From contig NZ_JAEK01000009.1 in the NCBI RefSeq assembly GCF_000518865.1, positions 109,524 through 173,523 on the forward strand: a stretch of 64,000 nucleotides of DNA, written 5' to 3'. This stretch comes from Bacillus sp. J37. Its GTDB lineage: Bacteria; Bacillota; Bacilli; Bacillales; Bacillaceae. Below the pieces are notes generated by a model. That model ran no database searches and was not told the origin of the DNA. It saw only the letters and a program-made list of their open reading frames with translations. The position numbers and the translations under genes were made by a program. Shown here piece by piece: positions 46,460 through 54,619 of the stretch. Numbering within the stretch: position 1 is the stretch's first letter; each line of letters opens with the position of its first letter.

Positions 46460-47542
46460 TCATTGTCCAAGTTGTTCTTCTGTATAATATCCACTTTCAA
46501 CTAGTACAGAGTCATAGTTCGTTTTATCAACAGAGACTGGCTTTAAAAGGTAGGCTGGAACGACTTTTTCACCATTGTGATATGTTTCCGTATCATTAAC
46601 TTCTGCTTGTTCGCCGTTCAATAGGGCACTGGCCATTTCTACCGCTTTTTTTGCTAGTTCTCTTGTATCCTTGAACACGGTTTGTGTTTGTCTTTCATTA
46701 ATGATTGATTTAATCGATGCTAGCTCTGCATCTTGTCCTGTTATGACAGGCATCGGCTGGTCTTCACTTCCATATCCAACACCACGTAAGGATGAAATAA
46801 CACCGATACTAATACCGTCATAAGGTGATAGCACAGCATCCACTCGTTCTGATGAGTAATAAGCACTTAATAAGTTGTCCATTCTAGATTGCGCCAAAGC
46901 ACCATCCCATCTAAGTGTTGCCCCCTGTTGGAATTTTGTTTGTCCACTTTGCACAACCAATTTACCTGAATCAATATATGGCATTAGAATGGACATCGCT
47001 CCGTCAAAGAAGAAGTACGCATTATTGTCATCGGGTGATCCTGCGAAAATCTCTATATTGAACGGACCCTCTTCTTCTTTTAAGTTAAGTTTTTCTTCAA
47101 TATATGTTCCTTGTAAAACCCCAACTTTGAAGTTATCAAACGTAGCATAATAATCTACATATTTGCTGTGCTGTATGAGGCGATCATAAGAAATGACTTT
47201 AATGCCCCTTTTATTTGCTCTTTCTAGTACACTTGATAAGCCTGAACGATCATCAATTGGTGCGATAACTAGTACATCCACACCCTTTGTAATCATATTT
47301 TCAATTTGTGCTGTTTGATTTTCTATTATATCTTCGGCATATTGTAAATCTGTTTGATAGCCAAGTTCTTCAAACATTTGCTTCATATTTTCGCCGTCCT
47401 TCACCCATCTTTCAGACGATTTGGTTGGCATAGAAATTCCGATAAATCCTTTTGACTCTCCTGTTGTCTTTTCAATTCCACATCCTGCCAGAGAAAAAAT
47501 GATGACAAATAATAGAATTATTGATAACGTTTTCTTTCCCAT
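46460..47542 (-). CDS. araE: Arabinose-binding lipoprotein AraE (ChvE-like)
   Basis: 360-residue sugar-binding lipoprotein of the ABC importer. Lipobox FSLAGC (Cys21), then periplasmic-binding-protein fold: [47 protein letters not shown], and [15 protein letters not shown]. It matches the multiple-monosaccharide/ChvE-type proteins. It is not the B. subtilis proton symporter also named AraE. A cre-like site lies about 95 bases upstream. Confidence 0.9.
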   Translation of the reverse strand: MGKKTLSIILLFVIIFSLAGCGIEKTTGESKGFIGISMPTKSSERWVKDGENMKQMFEELGYQTDLQYAEDIIENQTAQIENMITKGVDVLVIAPIDDRSGLSSVLERANKRGIKVISYDRLIQHSKYVDYYATFDNFKVGVLQGTYIEEKLNLKEEEGPFNIEIFAGSPDDNNAYFFFDGAMSILMPYIDSGKLVVQSGQTKFQQGATLRWDGALAQSRMDNLLSAYYSSERVDAVLSPYDGISIGVISSLRGVGYGSEDQPMPVITGQDAELASIKSIINERQTQTVFKDTRELAKKAVEMASALLNGEQAEVNDTETYHNGEKVVPAYLLKPVSVDKTNYDSVLVESGYYTEEQLGQ

Positions 47543-47635
47543 GTAGGATTCCCCCTTTCTAAACGAAAAGTGTTCATTCCTTATAGTCGGAACTTCACTT
47601 CATTGCATTCATATATTAGATGAATTACTAAAAAT

Positions 47636-47651
47636 ATATCACCGCTTACAT
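47636..47651 (-). promoter_or_regulatory. cre-like CcpA site upstream of araE
   Basis: Minus-strand ATGTAAGCGGTGATAT matches the cre consensus with two mismatches. Repression of the transporter by preferred sugars is inferred. Confidence 0.55.
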
Positions 47652-47770
47652 TTTTGGTCTTTTTAATAAATTAACTATTTTTATAATTATTTAACTTAAT
47701 TTAAAACGCTTTCAAGAATTCTGTTATTCTCAAAAACTGACTTTCCTTTAATAAAGAGCCCTAGGTAAAA

Positions 47771-47897
47771 ATTGTTCGTTCTATTGCGCTCCAGACACTC
47801 CATGCGCCGGGGAGGATTCCGAGACTCCTCAGTGCGGGGTCTCGACCTTTCCTCTACTCTCGCAGGAGTCGAGTGTCTTCCGCTCCATTCCACTATA
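47771..47897. repeat. Bacillaceae-type GC-rich interspersed repeat
   Basis: GC-rich, strongly palindromic block inside AT-rich intergenic DNA. Outer arms: GACACTC at 47794-47800 and GAGTGTC near 47872-47878, flanked by GCGCTCC and CGCTCC. Inner arms: GAGAC and GTCTC with CTCC/GGGG. Similar segments, with the wording CGACTCCTGCGRGAG and CTCCAGACACTC or GGAGCG at their ends, recur in many Bacillus genomes. It sits between araT and araE, within the 464-base gap 47543-48006. It can read as a long hairpin but codes nothing credible. Confidence 0.7.
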
Positions 47898-48006
47898 AAG
47901 TTAAAATAAGAGTCATAGGCTACAATCTTTGGAGAAAACAGCAAAAAAATGAAGCTTGTAATAGTTTTATAAACACAAAAAAAGCAGATAAATCTTTACC
48001 TGCTTT

Positions 48007-49224
48007 TCATGTGACTTCTATTCCCATTTGTTTTCTGTATTTATTCGGCGAGACGCCCATTACTTTTTTAAAAGCTGTACTAAAGTAATGTTGTGTGTCA
48101 TAGCCTACTTGTTCGGAAATCTCAACAATAGGTAGATTGGTTGTGTTTAATAAATGAATTGCCCTTTTTATTCTCATGTTTGTTACATGGTTGACAAAGG
48201 AGATGCCTAATTCTTGTTTAATCGTTCTACTTAGATACACTGGTGAGACTTGCAAAGTATTTGCGACAAAATCTAAATTAATGGATCGTTCCGAAAAATG
48301 TTCTTCAATATAATCTCTTGCCCTTCGAACGATAGGTGAAATGATAGACTCATTTTCTAAAGATTCCATACAATGCTTATAAGCCTCAGTTAAAGATGCT
48401 TGGCTAGAATCGACTTCCTTTATGGTAAAATGAATGGTTGTTTTAAGACTTTCTTTTAGTGTTTGTTCGGTATTCTCAAATAAATTTCCTGCATGGTCGT
48501 TCCATATGAATAAAATAAACATTCCCATCTCATCACGAAATAAGACATGATCAGACGCTCCCAGCAGTTCTTTTACTTGATCATTAAGTGCTTTTTCAAA
48601 CTTCTGTTTCTCTTTTTCACTCATTAGCGGTTTATTTGCAAGGTATTCAGAAGCCTGTATGACAGCAATGTGTGTTGGAAAAGTTGATGGTAGCTGTAAA
48701 AAAGAAAGCTGGCTTCTAACTTCCTCATCAGAAAAATTCCCATGTAGCCACTCCTGGCAAAATTGCTCTCTGAAGAGTGATTTATTTCGTTCAATTTGTT
48801 TATTTGCTATATCTAGATATTGTTTCTGTTGCAAGGTCTCTTCCAGCTCGTGTCGGACCCGCTCAAGCACTTCTCGTAATTGATTTGGATCAACTGGCTT
48901 TAAGATATAGTCAACTACGTTTAATCTAACTGCTTCTTGCGCATAAGAAAATTCATCATGCCCTGTAATGATGATGATTTTACAATCCGGCAGCTTTTCA
49001 CGAACTTGTTTAATTAAAGTAATTCCATCTATGATAGGCATATTTAAATCAGCCAGAAGGACATCAACAGAATGTTTCACCGCTAATTCAAACGCTTCTT
49101 CCCCGTCCTCAGCCTCTCCTTTTACTTCCATTTGAAGTGATGCCCAATCTACTGATTCGCGGACCCCTTCACGAATAACCGGTTCATCATCTGCAATTAA
49201 GACGTGTAATAAATGATGATTCAC
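48007..49224 (-). CDS. araT: Arabinose response regulator AraT (REC + AraC-type HTH)
   Basis: 405-residue response regulator of the YesN type. N-terminal receiver domain with acidic pocket IADDEP and phosphoacceptor Asp in VLLADLNMP, then a linker region, and a C-terminal AraC-type double helix-turn-helix (about 300-400: ARDYIEEHFSERSINLDFVA and VGYDTQHYFSTAFKKVMGVS). Partner of the kinase AraS, 8 bases or so upstream. Likely activates araEGH. GTG start at 49224 with GGAGG 8 bases upstream; an ATG at 49239 lacks a site. Confidence 0.9.
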   Translation of the reverse strand: MNHHLLHVLIADDEPVIREGVRESVDWASLQMEVKGEAEDGEEAFELAVKHSVDVLLADLNMPIIDGITLIKQVREKLPDCKIIIITGHDEFSYAQEAVRLNVVDYILKPVDPNQLREVLERVRHELEETLQQKQYLDIANKQIERNKSLFREQFCQEWLHGNFSDEEVRSQLSFLQLPSTFPTHIAVIQASEYLANKPLMSEKEKQKFEKALNDQVKELLGASDHVLFRDEMGMFILFIWNDHAGNLFENTEQTLKESLKTTIHFTIKEVDSSQASLTEAYKHCMESLENESIISPIVRRARDYIEEHFSERSINLDFVANTLQVSPVYLSRTIKQELGISFVNHVTNMRIKRAIHLLNTTNLPIVEISEQVGYDTQHYFSTAFKKVMGVSPNKYRKQMGIEVT

Positions 49225-49247
49225 TTTTTGTTCCTCCATTTGAACCT

Positions 49248-51038
49248 TTATTTCCTATGAATTGGCAGGCGGATAGTCACTGTTGTTCCAAAATCAGGAA
49301 GGCTATCAATCTGTAATCCATAATTTTCCCCATATGTTAATTTAATTCTTGCTTGAACATTCATCATGCCATAGCCGAAATTAACCTTTTGATCGTGTTC
49401 TTTATTAAGAGAATTGAGTCTTTCATTTAGCATTGTCAGTTTTTCCTTAGGAATTCCCTTACCATCATCTGTGACGGTCAACAATAGACATTCTTCAACC
49501 ACTTTTGCAGTTATTGCTATATGACCAGGTCCTTTCCGCTCTTTTATTCCATGGTAGATTGCATTTTCAACAATTGGTTGAAGAACAAGCTTTAGGATTT
49601 GAATATCTTGAAAAGTCTCTTTAACGTCAATAGAATATTTTAGTTTATCCCGATATCTCGCTTGTTGAATGCTCAAATAACTTTGTATATGAGTGATTTC
49701 CTCTTTAAGATAAATAATATCATGCCCTTTATTGAGACCAATTCGAAATAATCTTGATAATGCTGTCACAACATCAGAAACATCATCGGCTCCACGTTTA
49801 CGCGCCATCCAGCTAATTGTATCCAATGTGTTATAGAGAAAATGCGGTTTAATATGTGCTTGAAGACTTCGAAGCTCTGCCTCCCGTTTTTGGCGTTCTT
49901 GCTTTTCTGATAATAATAGCAATTCATTTATTTTCTTTATCATATGATTGAAACTTTTACCCAGCATGCCGATTTCATCTTGTCTCCCGCTCTCATATTG
50001 AATGGATAAATTTCCAGACTCTACCTCTTTCATCGACGACATCAACTGAAATATAGGCTTTGACATAGAGTTAGATAGATAATATGAAGCTGTAATCCCA
50101 AATAAACAAACAAAAAAGACAAAACAGATAACATAAAAGTGGATGGTTCTGACCTCATATACGGATTCATCTGTAGAAAAAATGCCAACAGTTGTCCAAT
50201 TAGTAAACGGAAGTTTTTGATAAATAAATTGAAAACCTTGATCATCTATTGTTTCAGAAAAATACCCCGAATCTTCTACCTCTAATAAACGAGTTGGAGG
50301 GTTTACGACTAAAGAATTCGCCGGAGTGTATATGCTCTCACCATTTTGATCAATGACCATTAAATAACCCGACTTCCCTAAACGGATATTTTTGGTTGCT
50401 TCAGCTATAACACGCAGTTTTAAGTCAATTAATACAACACCCATTACTTTTTGGGTTTCCGGCTCTAGTATTGCTCTCACTACCGTCACAACTTCATCAT
50501 CTTCATAATTTATATGACTTGTTATATTCCTGTCCTTAGGATGACCAACAATAGTAAAAATCCCTTCATTTTCAACCGCCTCTTTATACCATGACTCTTT
50601 TGACAAATTTTTATCGCTCTTTGGATAAAGCTCATTGCTGATAAATTGACCATTGCTATTGACAACCAGTATTCCTGCAATTTCGGGATATAAAGTTGAA
50701 AGCCCTTGCATAAATTGTTTAATTGAATACCGGCCATCTTCAGTATTAGGTTGGGTGGAAGTTGTAAGAAACCTTTCAATCTCCGGATCCATTGAAAGTA
50801 GATAGCTCACATTTTGCATATTATTCATGTATGATTCGAGTGTTTTATTTACTTGTCCGATCAATTGCAGGGTGTGATCAGCAGCCTGTTTTTCCAAAAT
50901 GCGTTCGACAGTATACCCTGTCAACAACCCTAACCCTATCGAAGGAAGAATACTGATCACTAGTAATAACGCAATGACTTTGTGTTTGATTGATAGATTA
51001 TTTAATTTATAAAAATGTTGTTTCATCACTTTATCCAC
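49248..51038 (-). CDS. araS: Arabinose sensor histidine kinase AraS
   Basis: 596-residue kinase of the YesM type. TM1 near 20-40, an extracellular dCache-like sensing region (about 45-290), TM2 near 300-320, then HAMP (325-380), His-kinase domain with phosphoacceptor His in LQAHIKPHFLYNTLDTI, and HATPase domain with DDGKGIPKEKL and NFGYGMMNVQARI. It is the middle gene of araPST. Start: GTG at 51038 with GGAAAG upstream, or ATG at 51026. It probably senses arabinose through the binding protein AraP. Confidence 0.9.
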   Translation of the reverse strand: MDKVMKQHFYKLNNLSIKHKVIALLLVISILPSIGLGLLTGYTVERILEKQAADHTLQLIGQVNKTLESYMNNMQNVSYLLSMDPEIERFLTTSTQPNTEDGRYSIKQFMQGLSTLYPEIAGILVVNSNGQFISNELYPKSDKNLSKESWYKEAVENEGIFTIVGHPKDRNITSHINYEDDEVVTVVRAILEPETQKVMGVVLIDLKLRVIAEATKNIRLGKSGYLMVIDQNGESIYTPANSLVVNPPTRLLEVEDSGYFSETIDDQGFQFIYQKLPFTNWTTVGIFSTDESVYEVRTIHFYVICFVFFVCLFGITASYYLSNSMSKPIFQLMSSMKEVESGNLSIQYESGRQDEIGMLGKSFNHMIKKINELLLLSEKQERQKREAELRSLQAHIKPHFLYNTLDTISWMARKRGADDVSDVVTALSRLFRIGLNKGHDIIYLKEEITHIQSYLSIQQARYRDKLKYSIDVKETFQDIQILKLVLQPIVENAIYHGIKERKGPGHIAITAKVVEECLLLTVTDDGKGIPKEKLTMLNERLNSLNKEHDQKVNFGYGMMNVQARIKLTYGENYGLQIDSLPDFGTTVTIRLPIHRK

Positions 51039-51053
51039 TCATTCTTTCCTGAA

Positions 51054-52046
51054 TCAGTTTGCATAATATTCCTGGATATTTTCTTTTGTCACGATCGACA
51101 CACCTGTATCTACATAATCAGGCAGTTGTTGAACTTTTTGGATATTCAGGAATTCATTGTTTTGCTGAAACAAAAATTGAAGAGACCAATATCCCATATT
51201 CCAAGTTCCTTGCGCCACAGTTGCTGAAATGGATCCATCACGGATTTTATCCAAGGTTGGTTTATCTGTATCAAAGCTAATAACCTTCATTTCATTTTTA
51301 TTTTCATTCTTTTGAAGCGCCTCAGCTATTCCCACACCACCATTAGCTTCTGTTGCAAAGATCCCTTGTATTTCCGGATCATTTTTTAACAAATTAGCAG
51401 TAACTTCTTCTGAATACAACTCATCACCTTTTCCATCCTTTATCGCAACTACATCCATCTCAGGATAGTCAGCTTGAATTGTCTCCACAAAACCATCTGT
51501 ACGTTCCTGATGATTCAGTTGATTTGGCAGAGTGATAACAGCTACCTTCCCTTTTCCATTCATAAGCTCCGCCATTTTATGAGCGCTAATCTCTCCTGCG
51601 GCAAAATTATTTGTACCTACAAACGAAAGCGCTTCACTTGAAGGCGCATCTGAATCAAATAAAACAACAGGAATCCCGGCATCCACTGCTTTATTTATTG
51701 TTGTATTTAATTTATAAGGGTCGATTGCAGAAATAGCAATTCCGGCCGGTTTTCTTGCGATTACCTGCTCTAGGACAGTTATTTGTTCATGAACATCATA
51801 CTGGGTAGCTCCGCGATACTCGACAGACACATCTAGTTCTTCCGCCGCATCTTCAAATCCTTTTATAGCACTCTTCCAATAATCGATTCCAGCTAAGAAT
51901 GTAACCATTACATATTTTTCACTTCGGTCTCCTTGAAACCGTTCACTTGAATTTGGATTTGATATAGTATCCTTTAGGTGGAAATTATACAAGTAGAGAA
52001 AAAAGAGTAAAAATAAACATCCATAAACATATAAGAGCTTTTTCAA
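51054..52046 (-). CDS. araP: Sugar-binding sensor protein AraP
   Basis: 330-residue periplasmic-binding-protein-type protein anchored by an N-terminal membrane segment (KLLYVYGCLFLLFFLYLY). Its body resembles ribose/arabinose binders: VMVTFLAGIDYWKSAIKG, IAISAIDPYKLNTTINKAV, VVLFDSDAP and VGTNNFAAGEISAHKM. In the G. stearothermophilus three-component system AraPST, AraP presents arabinose to the kinase. TTG start at 52046 with AGGTGA upstream. Promoter and AraR operator precede it. Confidence 0.88.
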   Translation of the reverse strand: MKKLLYVYGCLFLLFFLYLYNFHLKDTISNPNSSERFQGDRSEKYVMVTFLAGIDYWKSAIKGFEDAAEELDVSVEYRGATQYDVHEQITVLEQVIARKPAGIAISAIDPYKLNTTINKAVDAGIPVVLFDSDAPSSEALSFVGTNNFAAGEISAHKMAELMNGKGKVAVITLPNQLNHQERTDGFVETIQADYPEMDVVAIKDGKGDELYSEEVTANLLKNDPEIQGIFATEANGGVGIAEALQKNENKNEMKVISFDTDKPTLDKIRDGSISATVAQGTWNMGYWSLQFLFQQNNEFLNIQKVQQLPDYVDTGVSIVTKENIQEYYAN

Positions 52047-52095
52047 AAGTTTTCACCTCTAGATGTATAGAAATTACATTTTCGTATGTGAGTAC

Positions 52096-52118
52096 ATTAT
52101 ACATTTGTACGTACATTC
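52096..52118 (-). promoter_or_regulatory. araP promoter -10 with overlapping AraR operator
   Basis: The sequence ATTTGTACGTACATTC at 52103-52118 contains the AraR half-site ATTTGTAC joined to GTACATTC. It abuts a TATAAT (52096-52101, minus strand), so bound AraR would cover the spacer of the promoter. No good -35 is seen. Confidence 0.85.
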
Positions 52119-52211
52119 TTGCACCTAAAAGTTCATGACGAGGAATATTCATATCCTAATGAAACTTTTTGTAATCAAAAAAAAATCTGTTCAATAGAAA
52201 TTTAAATTTAG

Positions 52212-52239
52212 TGAAACTTTCTAAATTGTCATACGTAAT
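52212..52239 (+). promoter_or_regulatory. Sigma-W-type ECF promoter of the DUF4178-pspA operon
   Basis: TGAAAC at 52212-52217 and CGTA at 52234-52237 with a 16-base spacer match the sigma-W consensus, 41 bases before the first start codon. B. subtilis pspA (ydjF) is also in the sigma-W regulon. Confidence 0.83.
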
Positions 52240-52279
52240 ATTAAGAGGAAACATTAGCATAAAAAGTCGAGGTGGATAG

Positions 52280-52789
52280 ATGAGTTTTTTCAGTAGATTA
52301 TTTGGCAATAAAAACACAAATCAAAAGCCTGTAGAAGAACGAAATATGTTCAACCTTCAAACAGATGATATTGTCACATATGATTTAGAGGATTATAAAA
52401 TAGTCGGAAAAATCAGCTATGATGATCATGGCTTTAAGTGGCATGCCTATCAGCTTGAAGGAACTTCAAAAACACTTTGGTTAAGTGTTGAAATGGATGA
52501 TGAGCTTTATTTAGGAATATATGAAAAAATAAAACTAAAGCTTCAGGAACCAATCCCTAAAAAAATTGACCATGAGGGAACAACCTATTATCTAGATGAA
52601 TCAGGAACAGCTAGAGTAACAGGAATCGGTCGAAATCAAAACATAAATGGTATGGTATGCCAATATTATGACTATTGTGATGATGATGAGGAAAACTATC
52701 TGTCTGTAGAAAAATGGGGCAGTGAAATTGAGGTAAGCCATGGATATGATATTGAGCAATATGAAATAAAAATTATTGCAAGTAAATAG
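52280..52789 (+). CDS. DUF4178 domain protein
   Basis: 169-residue soluble protein. The DUF4178 domain at about 25-165 shows DIVTYDLEDYKIVGKISYDD, YQLEGTSKTLWLSVE, and YYDYCDDDEENYLSVEKWG. The function is unknown; the domain occurs with PspA, DUF350 and polyamine-type enzymes in many bacteria. GAGGTGG precedes the ATG. It is the first gene after the sigma-W-type promoter and is followed by pspA after 9 bases. Confidence 0.88.
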   Translation: MSFFSRLFGNKNTNQKPVEERNMFNLQTDDIVTYDLEDYKIVGKISYDDHGFKWHAYQLEGTSKTLWLSVEMDDELYLGIYEKIKLKLQEPIPKKIDHEGTTYYLDESGTARVTGIGRNQNINGMVCQYYDYCDDDEENYLSVEKWGSEIEVSHGYDIEQYEIKIIASK

Positions 52790-52798
52790 GAGGATATT

Positions 52799-53467
52799 AT
52801 GTTTAAATTATTTAAAAGAGTAAAAACAGTTGTGGATTCAGAATTAAATGCCTTATTGGACAAAGCTGAAGATCCTGTAAAAATGCTTGACCAATTTATG
52901 AGAGACATGGAAACTGATATTAGAGAGGCAGAATCAGCTATTGCAAAACAAATTGCCAATGAAAAAATGTTACAAAAGAAATTTGAAGACACAGGGAAAA
53001 TGGTTCAAAAACGTGATGAACAAGCGATTAAAGCCATTGAAGCTGGAAATGATGATCTTGCCAGACGTGCATTAGAAGACAAGAAAATTCATCAACAAAC
53101 GCTAGATACATTAAAAGAATCTTATGAGCGTGCTAAACTTGATTCAGACACATTAAGAAAAAAATTAGACGAAATGAAAGCTGAATATAATGAAATGAAA
53201 CTGAAAAAGGATTCTCTTAAAGCACGTGCAGAATCTGCAAAAACAAGAACAAAAATCAATCGCACTCTTTCCGGTATCGGCAGTGATGAGTCAAAACGCG
53301 GTTTTGAACGTATGGAGGAAAAAGTCCTTCAATATGAAGCTGAAGCTGAAACAAGCGAAGATATGAGATCTTCTAATAAAAGCTTAGATGATGAATTCGA
53401 TGCATTAGAAAACAATGATATTGATGATGAACTTGCTGCTTTAAAGAAAAAACTTGGCAAAGAATAA
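52799..53467 (+). CDS. pspA: PspA/IM30 family protein
   Basis: 222-residue helical coiled-coil protein of the PspA/Vipp1 (ESCRT-III-like) family that coats stressed membranes. Start FKLFKRVKTVVDSELNALLD, then EDPVKMLDQFMRDMETDIRE, and long heptad-like helices through about residue 155. The AGGAGG site abuts the previous stop. Second gene of the sigma-W-type operon. The same neighbourhood occurs in the E. coli yjfIJKLMC cluster, where YjfJ is a PspA homologue. Confidence 0.93.
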   Translation: MFKLFKRVKTVVDSELNALLDKAEDPVKMLDQFMRDMETDIREAESAIAKQIANEKMLQKKFEDTGKMVQKRDEQAIKAIEAGNDDLARRALEDKKIHQQTLDTLKESYERAKLDSDTLRKKLDEMKAEYNEMKLKKDSLKARAESAKTRTKINRTLSGIGSDESKRGFERMEEKVLQYEAEAETSEDMRSSNKSLDDEFDALENNDIDDELAALKKKLGKE

Positions 53468-53484
53468 GGAATAGTATGTAGAGC

Positions 53485-53534
53485 AAAACTCTCTTGACCT
53501 CCGATGCTTCCCCATTAGAGGTCTCTCGAGTTTT
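53485..53534 (+). other. Long intercistronic stem-loop in the pspA operon
   Basis: AAAACTC and GACCTC pair with GAGGTC and GAGTTTT, separated by a symmetric four-base internal loop and closed by a 16-base apical loop. There is no T tract, so mRNA processing, protection or partial attenuation is more likely than full termination. Confidence 0.7.
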
Positions 53535-53567
53535 CAATAAAAGCTTACCCGGAAAGAAGGTGAATCA

Positions 53568-54176
53568 ATGAAAAAGTCACTTCTTTTTATTTTTCTATCT
53601 TGTATTCTCCTTTTATCTGCCTGTGGAAGTGAAACACAAGGCTCAACAGGAGGCTCATTTTTTAAAGACGGAATTGCTGACTTCATTAGTACTACATACC
53701 TTTTACAAGACGTAGTCTCAAGTCAGGAACGTTCTCAAGAAATTTCTGAAATATATCTAGCTGAGAATAAGTCTATCGATGAAGTCGCAAACGAATTGCA
53801 AGATTATGAAAAACCTAGAGAAGTTAGTGAGAAAAAAGATGACAAACAGGTACTTATTTATAAAGATACATTTGTTATCTTAACACCTGATGAAGATAAC
53901 TCAGCTAATACAATGATAGAAATCTCCACCTATGACTTTGTTCGTAATAATTATAGTCCTGATTTTTTTGATGGATTATTTGTCCTATGGCTATTAGACG
54001 ATGTTCTTGATGTAGATGATTGGGGTAAAAAACAGCGTAATAAATGTACCTCAAACCAAGATGATTGCTATCAAGGGTATAGTTCTTCCGGTGGATCATT
54101 TAAAAAAGGTGGTACATCAACCGTAAGAGGCGGAACCTCATCTGTCCGTGGTGGCGGGCCAGGTACTGGAAAATAA
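53568..54176 (+). CDS. DUF4247 lipoprotein
   Basis: 202-residue lipoprotein: signal with lipobox LLLSAC (Cys19), then the DUF4247 domain (about 35-155) with KDGIADFISTTYLLQDVVSS and LIYKDTFVILTPDEDN. The tail (about 175-202) is Gly/Ser-rich with repeats of GGTS and VRGG. Function is unknown, but it is regularly found in clusters with DUF4178 and DUF350. AGAAGGTG precedes the ATG. Confidence 0.88.
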   Translation: MKKSLLFIFLSCILLLSACGSETQGSTGGSFFKDGIADFISTTYLLQDVVSSQERSQEISEIYLAENKSIDEVANELQDYEKPREVSEKKDDKQVLIYKDTFVILTPDEDNSANTMIEISTYDFVRNNYSPDFFDGLFVLWLLDDVLDVDDWGKKQRNKCTSNQDDCYQGYSSSGGSFKKGGTSTVRGGTSSVRGGGPGTGK

Positions 54177-54198
54177 AATAGGAAGGGAATGAAATAAT

Positions 54199-54594
54199 AT
54201 GGAGCCTTTTATTTTAACGGCTGTTTATTTTATTATAGCAATAGCAATTGTACTTATTGGCTTAATTTTATTTGAATTTATGACGAGGAAATATAAAGAT
54301 TGGGATGAAATCTTAAATGGTAATCATGCCGTATCCCTTTCAATCGGTGGAAAAATCGTTGGAATTTGTATTGTTCTAGCATTCTCTATTTATCATAGTG
54401 CAAGTGTTGTAGATACGCTTATTTGGGGTGCTTATGGAGTTCTTCTTCAGTTAATTGCTTATGTATTATTCGAACTTTTCACTAGGAATTTTTCTGTGGA
54501 GGAACAATTACAAAAAGGAAACATTTCTGTAGGGATCATTAGTATGTGTGTATCTATCGGATTAGCCTTTGTTATTGGGGCATCGATTACGTAA
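54199..54594 (+). CDS. DUF350 membrane protein
   Basis: 131-residue protein with four membrane segments in two repeats, each with FELxTR-type motif: LFEFMTRKYKDWDEILNGNH and LFELFTRNFSVEEQLQKGN. This duplicated DUF350 plan is found in E. coli YjfL. AGGGAAT precedes the ATG. Next to the aminopropyltransferase gene, it may form part of a membrane complex, which is inference. Confidence 0.92.
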   Translation: MEPFILTAVYFIIAIAIVLIGLILFEFMTRKYKDWDEILNGNHAVSLSIGGKIVGICIVLAFSIYHSASVVDTLIWGAYGVLLQLIAYVLFELFTRNFSVEEQLQKGNISVGIISMCVSIGLAFVIGASIT

Positions 54595-54619
54595 AGAATA
54601 TGAACAAGGAGACAGTTGT

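Noticed and set aside
47696..47944. 82-codon open frame across the GC-rich repeat
   Set aside because: It exists only because the repeat is GC-rich; composition is repeat-like and no start site is present.
52159..52190. Second sigma-W promoter upstream of DUF4178 at TGAAACTTTTTG
   Set aside because: There is no CGTA at 16-17 bases; only the -35-like half is present.
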